64,000 nucleotides of DNA, taken from the NCBI RefSeq assembly GCF_030758615.1, contig NZ_CP132381.1, positions 1,054,001 through 1,118,000 of the forward strand, written 5' to 3'. Origin of the DNA: Gilliamella apis. GTDB lineage: Bacteria > Pseudomonadota > Gammaproteobacteria > Enterobacterales > Orbaceae. Of the stretch, positions 38,706 through 47,321 are shown one piece after another. The position numbers and the translations under genes are program-made. Within the stretch, counting starts at the first letter, position 1. The number at the start of each line of letters is the position of its first letter. Below the pieces are notes generated by a model. It searched no databases and was not told where the DNA came from. It worked only from the letters and a program-made list of their open reading frames with translations.

Positions 38706-39716
38706 ATGAATCAAAAAATTCCTAACACTTTTGCCTTAGATGTTTATGCTAAACAAGTTGAAACTATCGCAACAGTTGAACAACTAATGCAAGTTTGGAA
38801 AAACAACCCCAATAATCAGCCAATCATGATGATTGGGCAAGGTAGTAATACGTTATTTACCGAAAATTTTGCTGGCACAATCATTGTTAATCGAATCAAA
38901 GGATTAACTATTACTGAAACGCAAACACACTGGCATTTAAAAGTTGGTGCCGGTGAATATTGGCATGATATTGTTGCTCAAACTATTAACCAAAATATTT
39001 CTGGACTTGAAAACTTAGCTCTGATTCCTGGATGTGTTGGTTCTGCACCAATCCAAAATATTGGTGCTTATGGTGTTGAATTTGAAAAAGTAGCAGATTA
39101 TGTTGAATTGCTTGAATTTGCGACTGGTCAAATTATTCGCATTACTGATGGTCAATATGGTTATCGTGAAAGTATTTTTAAACAAAAATACGCCGAAGGT
39201 TATGCGGTTGTCTATGTAGGAATTAAATTACCAAAACAGTGGACCCCAGTGCTAACTTATGGGGAATTAAAAAATTTTGATCCGCAGAATGTTACAGCCC
39301 AAATGATCTTCGACAAAGTATGTGAGATTCGTCGTAGTAAATTGCCAGACCCAAAAGTACTCGGTAACGGTGGTAGCTTTTTTAAAAATCCCGTGGTAGA
39401 TAAAAAACTTGCTGATAAACTACTTGAAAAATACCCATCAATGCCTATATATCCTCAAATAGATAATCAAATAAAATTAGCTGCTGGTTGGTTAATTGAT
39501 CAGTGTGGTCTAAAAGGTTATCAAATTGGTGGTGCAGCAGTTCATCAACAACAAGCTCTGGTATTAGTCAATAAAGATAATGCTACAGCGCAAGATGTAG
39601 TTGCGTTAGCGCGTTATATCAAAGATGCAGTATTACAAAAGTTCTCGGTGCACCTATCGCCAGAAATTCGATTTATGGGCTCGACAGGTGAAATTGACGT
39701 GGATAACTTTTTATAA
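38706..39716 (+). CDS. murB: UDP-N-acetylenolpyruvoylglucosamine reductase MurB
   Basis: FAD enzyme that reduces the enolpyruvyl group to make UDP-N-acetylmuramic acid for peptidoglycan. The 336 residues (E. coli 342) are of the type I class. MIGQGSNTLFTENFAGTIIV is the FAD loop, IPGCVGSAPIQNIGAYGVE the flavin-contacting segment, YGYRESIFK the type I Tyr loop and GNGGSFFKNPVV carries the catalytic Ser. The N-terminus is compact. An AAGGT site lies nine bases upstream. It heads a rightward set with an MFS gene and birA; in E. coli murB is directly followed by birA. Confidence 0.96.
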   Translation: MNQKIPNTFALDVYAKQVETIATVEQLMQVWKNNPNNQPIMMIGQGSNTLFTENFAGTIIVNRIKGLTITETQTHWHLKVGAGEYWHDIVAQTINQNISGLENLALIPGCVGSAPIQNIGAYGVEFEKVADYVELLEFATGQIIRITDGQYGYRESIFKQKYAEGYAVVYVGIKLPKQWTPVLTYGELKNFDPQNVTAQMIFDKVCEIRRSKLPDPKVLGNGGSFFKNPVVDKKLADKLLEKYPSMPIYPQIDNQIKLAAGWLIDQCGLKGYQIGGAAVHQQQALVLVNKDNATAQDVVALARYIKDAVLQKFSVHLSPEIRFMGSTGEIDVDNFL

Positions 39717-39765
39717 AGTGGCAAACGCTTTATAGATAATAAAACTACTTATAAACAATAAAACT

Positions 39766-40878
39766 ATGAAACATTCGTATTCATTTCCTATTTTATTAAC
39801 AAGTTTATTATTTGTTACCATTGCCTTATCGGCACTCAATACGCAAGTGCCGCTTTGGCTAGTCCGTGAAGATTTTTCGCTTGGACAGATAGGTTTAGTT
39901 GGTTCAAGCTATTTCACTGGTAACTTGCTTGGCACGATTATGGCAAATTGGTTTATTAGCCGATTTAACGCCAGATTTACTTATACCTACAGTTGCATCA
40001 TTTTTGCGATTGCCACAATTGGTTTAAGTTTCTCTATGGATTTTTACAGTTGGGCAATATGGCGTTTTTTTATTGGTATTGCCTGTGCTGTCACTTGGGT
40101 TGTGATTGAAAGTTGTATTTTAGTCACTGGTACAGTACGCACCCGAGGAAAAATGCTTGCTGTATATCTAACTACCTATTACTTAGGTACTGTATTAGGA
40201 CAAGCATTGCTACAATATTTTCCGCAAGACGTACTCTATTTTGGTTTAGTGATTACCGTACTAATGGGATTAGCCATCTTATTTATATTGCTAACCCACT
40301 ATAAATTGCCGAAAAAGAAAAAAAGCAGTTTTAATATTATGCCAATGATATTATACAAACCTTCTCGAGTTGGTTTAATTGGTTGTGCTATTGCTGGTAT
40401 GTTAATTGGATCACTTTATTCACTAATGCCTGCTTACTACTCTCACTTAGGTTATACTGATAATCAAGTAGCAAATTGGATGGTATTGCTGATACTTTCA
40501 GGTGTTATTGCTCAAATGCCTGCCAACTGGTGTGCTGACAAGTTTGGAAGGCGTATAGTGCTACTGGTCGAATCAATCTTAATGATGTTTGCTTGTAGCT
40601 TGCTGATATTTAATGTTTGTGGCGTATTAGCCATTATTTTATTAGGTTCAACCATTTATACCATTTATCCAATATCTATGGCGTGGGCTTGTTCGTGTGT
40701 ACGCAAACAAGAAATTGTATCAATGAATCAAGCGATGTTATTAACTAATACTCTTGGTAGTTTAGTTGCACCAGCGGTTATAGCCTTTATAATGGATAAG
40801 TTAAGCAATACTTATTTATTCATCAGTTTTGCTATAATTTCACTATATTTTGTTGTTTTATTGTTAGTCAAAAAGTGA
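39766..40878 (+). CDS. ycaD: MFS transporter, YcaD family
   Basis: Twelve-helix major facilitator of 370 residues resembling E. coli YcaD (382). Shared segments include ALNTQVPLWL in helix 1, GLVGSSYFTGNLLGT, WRFFIGIACAVTWVVIES, RGKMLAVYLTTYYLGTVLGQ and YPISMAWACSCVRKQEIVSMNQA. The substrate is unknown. It lies between murB and birA, with its stop codon 8 bases before the birA ATG, so it looks inserted into the murB-birA pair and co-transcribed with both. The short KKKK loop in the middle is the usual cytoplasmic linker. Confidence 0.85.
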   Translation: MKHSYSFPILLTSLLFVTIALSALNTQVPLWLVREDFSLGQIGLVGSSYFTGNLLGTIMANWFISRFNARFTYTYSCIIFAIATIGLSFSMDFYSWAIWRFFIGIACAVTWVVIESCILVTGTVRTRGKMLAVYLTTYYLGTVLGQALLQYFPQDVLYFGLVITVLMGLAILFILLTHYKLPKKKKSSFNIMPMILYKPSRVGLIGCAIAGMLIGSLYSLMPAYYSHLGYTDNQVANWMVLLILSGVIAQMPANWCADKFGRRIVLLVESILMMFACSLLIFNVCGVLAIILLGSTIYTIYPISMAWACSCVRKQEIVSMNQAMLLTNTLGSLVAPAVIAFIMDKLSNTYLFISFAIISLYFVVLLLVKK

Positions 40879-40886
40879 GGGATTTA

Positions 40887-41840
40887 ATGCGCAGTAACCA
40901 AAATCCATTGAAGCTGATTAATATATTAGCTGATGGAGAGTTTCATTCTGGTGAAGAGTTAGCTAATCTATTTGGTATTACTCGTGCGGGTATCAACAAA
41001 TATATCAAAGTACTAAGAGAGTGGGGGATTACTTTATCTTCTGTACAAGGTAAAGGTTACTGCTTAGCATCACCTATTGACTTACTCGATAAAACTAAAA
41101 TCGATAACTATTATGGCGCAGATAGTCACGTCGAAGTGTTGCCTATCATTGATTCGACTAACCAATATTTATTAAATAATATAGAAAGATTAACAACGGG
41201 TGACAGTTGTGTTGCCGAGTTTCAATCCAAAGCCCGAGGCAGGCGAGGGCGTCAATGGTTCGCACCATTTGGCAGTAATCTTTATTTTTCGATGTATTGG
41301 CGACTCGATCAGGGCATTGCTGCTGCTATGGGACTGAGTTTAGTGGTTGGTATTGTAATGGCTGATACGTTAAGGGCAATTTCTGGTCAAGATATCAAAG
41401 TTAAATGGCCTAATGATTTGTATCTAGATGATCAAAAACTTGCGGGTATATTAGTTGAACTTGCTGGTAAAACAGGTGACTGTGCTCATGTTGTTATTGG
41501 TATTGGTGTCAATTTAATGATGACTAATCCCGATCCTAATATTGTTAATCAGAAATGGGCTAACTTAGGTAAAGTTGACCGCAATTTATTAGTGGCCAAA
41601 GTGGTCAAGAACTTAACATCAAAACTTACTGACTTTGAACAACATGGTTTAGCACCATTTCTTGATGATTGGCTACGACTCGACAATTTTGTTGATCGTC
41701 CAGTTAAATTATTAATTGGTGATAATGTCATTCGTGGTGTTGCTAAAGGAATAAATGAACAAGGTGCATTAATCTTAGAACAAAATGGTAAAACTAATAC
41801 TTTTATTGGTGGGGAAATTTCATTAAGAAGTGATGAATAG
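40887..41840 (+). CDS. birA: Bifunctional biotin-protein ligase / biotin operon repressor BirA
   Basis: Charges biotin to biotinyl-5'-AMP, transfers it to the biotin carrier protein and represses biotin synthesis. The 317 residues include an N-terminal winged helix (FGITRAGINKYIKVLREWG), the ligase motif GRRGRQWFAPFGSNLY and KWPNDLYLDDQKLAGILVE of the active site, and an SH3-like C-terminal domain. The frame can also start at GTG 40875, which overlaps the MFS stop. ATG 40887 has GAGGG five bases upstream and is preferred. Presence of the helix-turn-helix makes it the repressor type. Confidence 0.95.
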   Translation: MRSNQNPLKLINILADGEFHSGEELANLFGITRAGINKYIKVLREWGITLSSVQGKGYCLASPIDLLDKTKIDNYYGADSHVEVLPIIDSTNQYLLNNIERLTTGDSCVAEFQSKARGRRGRQWFAPFGSNLYFSMYWRLDQGIAAAMGLSLVVGIVMADTLRAISGQDIKVKWPNDLYLDDQKLAGILVELAGKTGDCAHVVIGIGVNLMMTNPDPNIVNQKWANLGKVDRNLLVAKVVKNLTSKLTDFEQHGLAPFLDDWLRLDNFVDRPVKLLIGDNVIRGVAKGINEQGALILEQNGKTNTFIGGEISLRSDE

Positions 41841-41854
41841 CACTGTATAAAATA

Positions 41855-41877
41855 GCCCCATTTAATTGTAATGGGGC
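41855..41877. terminator. Bidirectional terminator between birA and zntA
   Basis: GCCCCAT and ATGGGGC form a GC-rich 7-bp stem with a 9-base loop between the convergent ends of birA and zntA. U-rich text follows better on the minus strand than on the plus strand. Confidence 0.75.
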
Positions 41878-41893
41878 ACCATTTAATTGTTTG

Positions 41894-44221
41894 TTATTTT
41901 TTAACTCTTAATAATCTCAAGGCATTAGCGGTAACAATCGCGGTGGTACCCGAATCGGCTAACACAGCTAACCAAAGTCCAGTTACGCCAAATAAGCTGG
42001 TGATTAAAAATATCAGCTTAATACCTAATGCAATAGTGATATTTTGTTTAATATTACGATTAGCAAAACGGGCTAGGCGTATTAATATTGGCAAACTTAA
42101 TAAACTGTTTTTAGTCAGTGCTGCATCAGCAGTTTCAAGTGCAACATCAGTACCACTGCCCATAGCTATTCCGACAGTTGCAGCTTTCATTGCCGGGGAA
42201 TCATTAATTCCATCACCAATCATCGCAATTGAAGTATTGCGTCCAATCTCCTCAATTTTTACTAATTTATCAGTTGGCAGTAACTCTGCACGATAATCGA
42301 TGCCCAATTTACCTGCAATTGCTTTTGCTGCTCGTTGATTATCACCGGTTAACATTAAGGTTTGTAAACCAAGTTGTTTAAGTTCACCGATAGCTGGCAA
42401 AGCATCATTTCGTAGTACATCTTGTAAAGCAATAATTCCCAATAATCGTTGGTCAGTTGTGACGACTACTACAGTCTTACCATTATCTTCAAGTTGGTTG
42501 ATCGTTTGCAGATCTTCAATACTTAGTGCGTTTGCTACTGTTTCAATCTTATTTGGTGACACGACAAAATAAGTTTGTTGATCAAGCTCTCCCTGAATGC
42601 CAACGCCAGCAATTGCCTTACGATTATTTGCTTCGTAAAAAGGGATCTGTTTTTGCCTCACATAATCAATTAAAGCTTTCGCAAGCGGATGATGTGATCC
42701 GCTTTCAATAGCCGCAACAATAGATAATAACTGTTCTATGGAACATTGATGGTTAATTACATCTGTTACTTGTGGTTTACCTTCGGTTAAGGTACCCGTC
42801 TTATCGAATGCCAGCATTTTGATTGAACCAATATGTTCAAGTGCGGCACCACCTTTTATCAATACCCCATATTTAGCCGCGCTAGATAAGGCAGAAGTAA
42901 TAACTGCTGGTGTGGAGATGACTAATGCACAAGGACAACCAATTAATAATAATGTTAATCCTCGATAGATCCATGTATACCAGTCTGCACCCATCAATAA
43001 TGGTGGAATTATTACCACTAATAAAGCAAATAGTGTAATGCCTGGAGTATAATAACGACTAAATTTATCAATAAACCGCTCAATTGGCGCTTTACGATCC
43101 TCTGCATCTTCAATTAATTGCAAAATGCGATCGACCGCATTTTGTCCTGATTCCGAAACTACCTTAAGTTGAATGGTATTATCTACCACTAACGAGCCAG
43201 CTAAAATTTTGTCACCACTTAAGTAATTAACTGGAATTGATTCACCAGTTAAAGCGCTCTCATCAATACTGGCTTGTTCACTAATCAAAACAACATCAGC
43301 AGGTAATCGTCCACCAGAGGAAATTTCGATTATATCATCAGGTTTTAATGTATGACTGGCAACGGTTTTTCTTTTACCATCAATGATAACCACTGTTTCA
43401 TCAGGCATTAATTCTGCCAGTGACGAAATTCCTTTTTTGGCCTTACTAGTGGCGAAGCCTTCAAGCATTTCACCTATCATAAATAAAAAGATGACCATGG
43501 TGGCTTCTTCGGCGGCACCAATAAACAGTGCACCAATCGCCGAAATGCTCATTAAAGACTCAATAGCAAACGGTGTACCACTACGGGTTAACACCATAGC
43601 CTGTTTCAAAATTGGGATTATCCCAATAACAGCTGTTACTATAAACGCATACTCTCCAACTGTATGGTTCATCAACAAAATAAGATAACTAATAACAATT
43701 AATATGCCTAAAATACCTAACGGAATAAATGCTTTTTTATCAAAATTATGTGAATGCTCGTGGTGATGAACATGGTTAGGGGTTGATTCAAAAATTGGGG
43801 TATATCCCAATTCCGTGACTTTGTCTTCAATCATTTTTATTACTGCATCATCATGCTTAGGAACAAAAACAATTAACTTTTCAGTAGAAAAAATAATTTT
43901 GGTTTGATTTATATTAGGTAGTATTTTTACACCGTTTTCGATTTTACTTGCGCAATGTGCGCAATCCATACCCTGAATTTTCCAGGTAAGCTTAACATCT
44001 TGACTGGTCCGTTCAGGATCTTCGGGAGGATCTTCAATTTCACACTGTTGTGATGAATTATGATCATGCCCATCACAACAATGTCCTATAGCCTGTTCAT
44101 GATTTGTTTCATGAGTATGTTGGGAATTATGTGTATGATTATGAGCAATATTATGACAATCTCCATGACAATGGTCGTGATTATTATGGTGAGTTTTGGT
44201 GGATTTGTTATTATATAACAT
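41894..44221 (-). CDS. zntA: Zinc/cadmium/lead-exporting P-type ATPase ZntA with His-rich N-terminus
   Basis: P1B ATPase that pumps Zn, Cd or Pb out of the cell. Taking the ATG at 44221 (AGAGG eight bases upstream; the frame's first possible start is a TTG at 44263) gives 775 residues. Residues 11-54 hold about 15 His, then an HMA domain with GMDCAHC (Cys87, Cys90), then a second His cluster at 150-158. The pump core has SLMSISAIGALFIGA, TGES in the actuator, GCPCALVIS with the metal-site CPC in helix 6, DKTGTLTEGKP with the phosphorylated Asp and MIGDGINDSPA. CPC plus homology indicates divalent metals. A regulator gene (zntR) is not in the window. Confidence 0.93.
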   Translation of the reverse strand: MLYNNKSTKTHHNNHDHCHGDCHNIAHNHTHNSQHTHETNHEQAIGHCCDGHDHNSSQQCEIEDPPEDPERTSQDVKLTWKIQGMDCAHCASKIENGVKILPNINQTKIIFSTEKLIVFVPKHDDAVIKMIEDKVTELGYTPIFESTPNHVHHHEHSHNFDKKAFIPLGILGILIVISYLILLMNHTVGEYAFIVTAVIGIIPILKQAMVLTRSGTPFAIESLMSISAIGALFIGAAEEATMVIFLFMIGEMLEGFATSKAKKGISSLAELMPDETVVIIDGKRKTVASHTLKPDDIIEISSGGRLPADVVLISEQASIDESALTGESIPVNYLSGDKILAGSLVVDNTIQLKVVSESGQNAVDRILQLIEDAEDRKAPIERFIDKFSRYYTPGITLFALLVVIIPPLLMGADWYTWIYRGLTLLLIGCPCALVISTPAVITSALSSAAKYGVLIKGGAALEHIGSIKMLAFDKTGTLTEGKPQVTDVINHQCSIEQLLSIVAAIESGSHHPLAKALIDYVRQKQIPFYEANNRKAIAGVGIQGELDQQTYFVVSPNKIETVANALSIEDLQTINQLEDNGKTVVVVTTDQRLLGIIALQDVLRNDALPAIGELKQLGLQTLMLTGDNQRAAKAIAGKLGIDYRAELLPTDKLVKIEEIGRNTSIAMIGDGINDSPAMKAATVGIAMGSGTDVALETADAALTKNSLLSLPILIRLARFANRNIKQNITIALGIKLIFLITSLFGVTGLWLAVLADSGTTAIVTANALRLLRVKK

Positions 44222-44247
44222 AACGTTACCTCTTTTTGTGGATGATT

Positions 44248-44263
44248 TTGATTGTACACTCAA
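44248..44263 (-). promoter_or_regulatory. Candidate metal-responsive operator upstream of zntA
   Basis: Read on the minus strand, TTGAGTGTACAATCAA is a 16-base near-palindrome (14 of 16 positions symmetric) lying 27 bases before the zntA start. It could be an operator of a MerR- or ArsR-type metal regulator. It lacks the GC-rich arms of the E. coli ZntR site, and I cannot place convincing -35 and -10 boxes round it. Confidence 0.35.
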
Positions 44264-44540
44264 AAAAACAAAAAGAAATCTTTTTTAACTAAATTTGTAA
44301 AACATAATAAAGAAAATGGAATAGTAATTTTGAAATTTATTTACATATCTTAACAATTTTTTTAAAACTAAAATTGTAAAAAAAAATAAATTATTTATAC
44401 TAACCAGTACAAAAAAAGGTATTTTTGTTAATTAACATGGATGTTCTCTAACCAAAGATTGGAATAATCATGAATTTTTGTTGTTGTCGAGATATTTTCT
44501 GTTGAAATTGTTTATGAATTTATTCAGGATTTGTCAATAA

Positions 44541-44558
44541 AATTGATTTAAATCAATT
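44541..44558 (+). promoter_or_regulatory. Consensus FNR box (orphan)
   Basis: TTGAT-TTAA-ATCAA at 44543-44556 matches the FNR consensus TTGATN4ATCAA at every fixed position, inside an 18-bp perfect palindrome. About 30 bases to its right, TGCTAACTT (44576-44584) has the extended -10 form placed as in class II FNR-activated promoters, with a start near 44591. No gene begins close by. zntA starts 320 bases to the left and the SET gene 690 bases to the right. Confidence 0.55.
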
Positions 44559-44625
44559 CGATTAAAGTAAAAATTTGCTAACTTATTGTTGATAAAGAGA
44601 TTACTATCAATCTATTGGTTTCATG

Positions 44626-44735
44626 CATGGTTTAGTAAATACTAGATTAATTGAATAATAAAAAATAATTCAATTAATAATATATTTTCTGTAATTTACC
44701 CAGTTTATATATTATTTTAGTTTTACTAAACCATG
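44626..44735. repeat. Nested inverted-repeat element of 110 bases
   Basis: CATGGTTTAGTAAA (44626-44639) and TTTACTAAACCATG (44722-44735) are perfect 14-base terminal inverted repeats. Between them a second perfect pair, ATTAATTGAAT (44646-44656) and ATTCAATTAAT (44668-44678), forms an inner hairpin. The size and terminal repeats suggest a MITE-like relic or a structured RNA. No convincing target-site duplication is visible. Confidence 0.5.
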
Positions 44736-44948
44736 TCGCTTACCTATTTATTCAATGATGATTAAGATACCGAAACTTTTTTGGTTCAAATTTTTTTATA
44801 GAAATAATGTTTAGAAATTTTTGAGGAAAGGGTTTTTAAGAGGATTAAAAATATTCATCTTTTGTCTTTTCTCGAATTAAAAATTAGGAACTCTTTTCAA
44901 AAAACTCGTTTGTTATCCTCAATTACTACAATTATTTAATCATCAAAG

Positions 44949-45095
44949 AAAAAGCCATTCCTATAGTAGTAAAGAAATCTAAACCTAAGTCATGAGGATT
45001 TAAACCTGCTGGTGATTTTGACTTAAGTGGTTATATGGCTGTTCAGTAACAATTGTTTTCTCTGCGTTTGATGGCAAACTTAATGGCATTGATCG
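44949..45095 (-). pseudogene. Unidentified decayed coding relic
   Basis: On the minus strand one frame reads INAIKFAIKRRENNCY, a stop, TAI, a stop, then PLKSKSPAGLNPHDLGLDFF followed by TTIGMAFSLMIK and a stop. The composition looks protein-like rather than random for this AT-rich DNA, but two in-frame stops break it and I cannot name the parent. It may be the remains of a gene once next to zntA. Confidence 0.25.
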
Positions 45096-45252
45096 TTTAA
45101 TTTAATGGTGAAAAAATCATTAGCACAAATTTATTTTATTATTAATATTAACTATTGCTTGAATAATTAGCTACTGATCAAACTTAAGCCTATATTCACA
45201 CTACTTTTAGGGATATAATTATCACACATTATCAAATTGTTAAGTTCCTATT

Positions 45253-46434
45253 ATGACTTCTTCATCTCTTCGAAAATCGGGCGTAATTTTTGGCGCTTTT
45301 TTAGTGACTACATTTATTATTGGTGTGGCTGGTGCATTGCAATCACCCACCTTAAGTCGTTTCTTATCATTTGAAGTGGGTGCTGATCCTCGTTTGGTAG
45401 GTATCTTTTTCTCAATTAATGCATTAGCTAGTATTATCGGTAGTTATTTGTTAGCCAAATATTCAGACAACAAAGGTGACAGACGTAAGATTGTTATTTT
45501 TTGTTGCTTGATGGGATTAGCAAATAGTCTGATTTTTGCTTATTCACGTAACTATTATGTATTAATTACATTAGGCGTATTTTTTGCAGCGTTAGCTTCG
45601 GCTGCCATGCCACAAGTTTTTGCTATGGCGCGAGAATATGCTGAAAAAAGTGGCCGTAATGCTGTTGCATTTAATTCATTGATTAGAGCGCAATTATCTT
45701 TGGCATGGGTTATTGGTCCGCCATTATCATTTGGTTTAGCTATCCATTATGGTTTTACCTCAATGTATTTATGTGCGATGTCGATGTTTATCATATCCAT
45801 GTTTGTAGTAGCAGTTTTTTTACCACCAGTAGAAAAGAAGTCAATCAGCTCACTTAGTCCTGGTCAGTTAGCTACCGCTAATCAATCAATTTTTACTAAT
45901 CGTAATGTGATGTGTTTGCTACTTTCTACTATTTTTATGTGGACTGCTAATATGATGTATATTATCGATATGCCAATTTATGTTGAAAAGGTATTGCATC
46001 TTTCTGATTCATTACCTGGTGCGTTAATGGGGCTGGCTGCAGGGATTGAGATTCCAGTAATGATAATTGCTGGCTATATGGTGCCAGCATTAGGTAAGCG
46101 AAATCTGTTTTTTATCGCTATCATTTGCGGAATTTTATTTTATGTTGGTATGATTTTATTCACTGACCCAACCATGTTATATGTATTGCAGATTTTTAAC
46201 GCACTATTTATTGGCATCGTTGCCAATATTGGTATTATCTATTTTCAAGACTTGTTACCAACTCGAATGGGGGTTGCTTCAACTTTATTTAATAATGGCA
46301 TTATTTGTAGTGTTATTTTGGCTGGGATTATTCAAGGTTTTGCATCACAAGCATATGGTCATGAAATAATTTATTGGATTGGCTTAGTGATGGTTACTAT
46401 TTCTTTTGTCTTTTGTGCATTGGTTAAGAAATAA
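45253..46434 (+). CDS. Sugar efflux transporter, SET family (SetA/SetB-like)
   Basis: Twelve-helix MFS exporter of 393 residues, the same length as E. coli SetB. Conserved segments are GVAGALQSPTLSRFLSFEV in helix 1, DNKGDRRKIVIFCCLMG at the helix 2-3 loop, FAMAREYAEKSGRNAVAFNSLIRAQLSLAWVIGPPL, ADMPIYV-type text before helix 7, GLAAGIEIPVMIIAGY and YFQDLLPTRMGVASTL. SET proteins expel glucose, lactose and analogues to relieve sugar stress. Whether it is SetA, SetB or a lineage paralogue cannot be settled. The gene stands alone between a large non-coding region and a terminator. Confidence 0.87.
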   Translation: MTSSSLRKSGVIFGAFLVTTFIIGVAGALQSPTLSRFLSFEVGADPRLVGIFFSINALASIIGSYLLAKYSDNKGDRRKIVIFCCLMGLANSLIFAYSRNYYVLITLGVFFAALASAAMPQVFAMAREYAEKSGRNAVAFNSLIRAQLSLAWVIGPPLSFGLAIHYGFTSMYLCAMSMFIISMFVVAVFLPPVEKKSISSLSPGQLATANQSIFTNRNVMCLLLSTIFMWTANMMYIIDMPIYVEKVLHLSDSLPGALMGLAAGIEIPVMIIAGYMVPALGKRNLFFIAIICGILFYVGMILFTDPTMLYVLQIFNALFIGIVANIGIIYFQDLLPTRMGVASTLFNNGIICSVILAGIIQGFASQAYGHEIIYWIGLVMVTISFVFCALVKK

Positions 46435-46461
46435 TTTCAAAAGCTTTATACTTATATTTTA

Positions 46462-46496
46462 CGTCTTCCTGATTATTTAGCTAATCAAGGAAGACG
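46462..46496. terminator. Terminator between the SET gene and surE
   Basis: CGTCTTCCT and AGGAAGACG pair, continued by GATTA/TAATC with a one-base bulge and a small loop. It lies between convergent genes and can serve both, although T runs are short. Confidence 0.7.
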
Positions 46497-46519
46497 CAAT
46501 AATTCCATAAAACAAAAAG

Positions 46520-47299
46520 TTAAACGTTAAATGTAGCTTTTATTTGTTGATAAAAGTCGTAATCAGTACGTTCATAATGTAATGGCGTAATCGCGATATA
46601 GCCATTATTGGCTGCATCAAGCTCCTTATCATCATCAAGCACATTTTGATTGCGTTGTGCTCTAAACCAAAAATATTCATGACCTTCAGGATCTTGTGTT
46701 TCAGCAACTACAAATTTGCTAACATCAGCAGTCCCTTGCTTGGTGATTTTAATTCCTTTTATTTGCTCTGCTCGGCAATTAGGAAAATTAATATTAAAAC
46801 AAGTATTCTTTGGTGTCGTTAGGGATAGCAATTGCCTTATTACTGACTCAGCAAGATGAGTTGAGCAATGCCAATCTGTTGGTATATTGTCCTCACTACT
46901 CACTTGACTCAATGCTATTGCTGGCACACCAAGTGTCATAGCCATCATTGCTGCGCCAACTGTTCCTGATAATACAGTTTCAAAGCCTAAGTTTGAACCA
47001 TTGTTAATCCCAGATAGAACCAAATCTGGTAATTGTGCAGCCATTAATGATTTGATGGCAAATAACGAACAGTCAGCTGGTGTACCATAAACTGCATATT
47101 CTGTTTGGTTACGCTTTTGTACGCGAAATGGTGATTTCAAACTAACTGAACAAGAAACACCACTTTGATCGACAACTGGTGCAACTATCCAAACTTCGTT
47201 GGCAATATTTTCAGCAATACTCTTTAAAATTCGGATCCCAGGTGCATCAATTCCATCATCATTAACTAATAAAACTCGGTTGACTAATTTTTTCGACAT
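46520..47299 (-). CDS. surE: 5'/3'-nucleotidase SurE
   Basis: Survival protein SurE, a metal-dependent phosphatase of nucleoside monophosphates and short polyphosphate. The open frame runs 36 codons further upstream, but the ATG at 47299 has AAGGAAA before it and gives the family N-terminus. The 259 residues (E. coli 253) have VLLVNDDGIDAPGI with Asp14-Asp15, APVVDQSGVSCSVS, GTPADCS and VLSGINNGSNLG as the metal and phosphate site. In E. coli surE sits with pcm and rpoS; here it follows ypfJ by 22 bases. It adds another nucleotidase to the window. Confidence 0.94.
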   Translation of the reverse strand: MSKKLVNRVLLVNDDGIDAPGIRILKSIAENIANEVWIVAPVVDQSGVSCSVSLKSPFRVQKRNQTEYAVYGTPADCSLFAIKSLMAAQLPDLVLSGINNGSNLGFETVLSGTVGAAMMAMTLGVPAIALSQVSSEDNIPTDWHCSTHLAESVIRQLLSLTTPKNTCFNINFPNCRAEQIKGIKITKQGTADVSKFVVAETQDPEGHEYFWFRAQRNQNVLDDDKELDAANNGYIAITPLHYERTDYDFYQQIKATFNV

Positions 47300-47321
47300 A
47301 CTTATTTCCTTTTTAATTTCC

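Larger units (their letters stand above)
44264..45252. other. One-kilobase non-coding region between zntA and the SET transporter
   Basis: No intact gene is visible. The stretch holds, from left to right, the end of the zntA promoter region, a perfect FNR-type palindrome at 44541-44558, a nested inverted-repeat element at 44626-44735 and a short decayed coding relic on the minus strand at about 44949-45095. The rest is AT-rich, with homopolymer runs. A region this long is unusual in an otherwise tightly packed window. Confidence 0.6.

Noticed and set aside
41871..42296. 141-residue plus-strand ORF antisense to zntA
   Set aside because: It lies wholly inside the conserved ATPase domain of zntA, starts in the terminator region, and has the Ile/Asn/Ser-rich text typical of antisense frames in AT-rich genes.
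44591..44740. Homologue of the FNR-induced small RNA FnrS downstream of the FNR box
   Set aside because: The sequence after the box does not resemble enterobacterial FnrS as I remember it, and there is no strong terminator at the expected length; kept only as an orphan FNR site.
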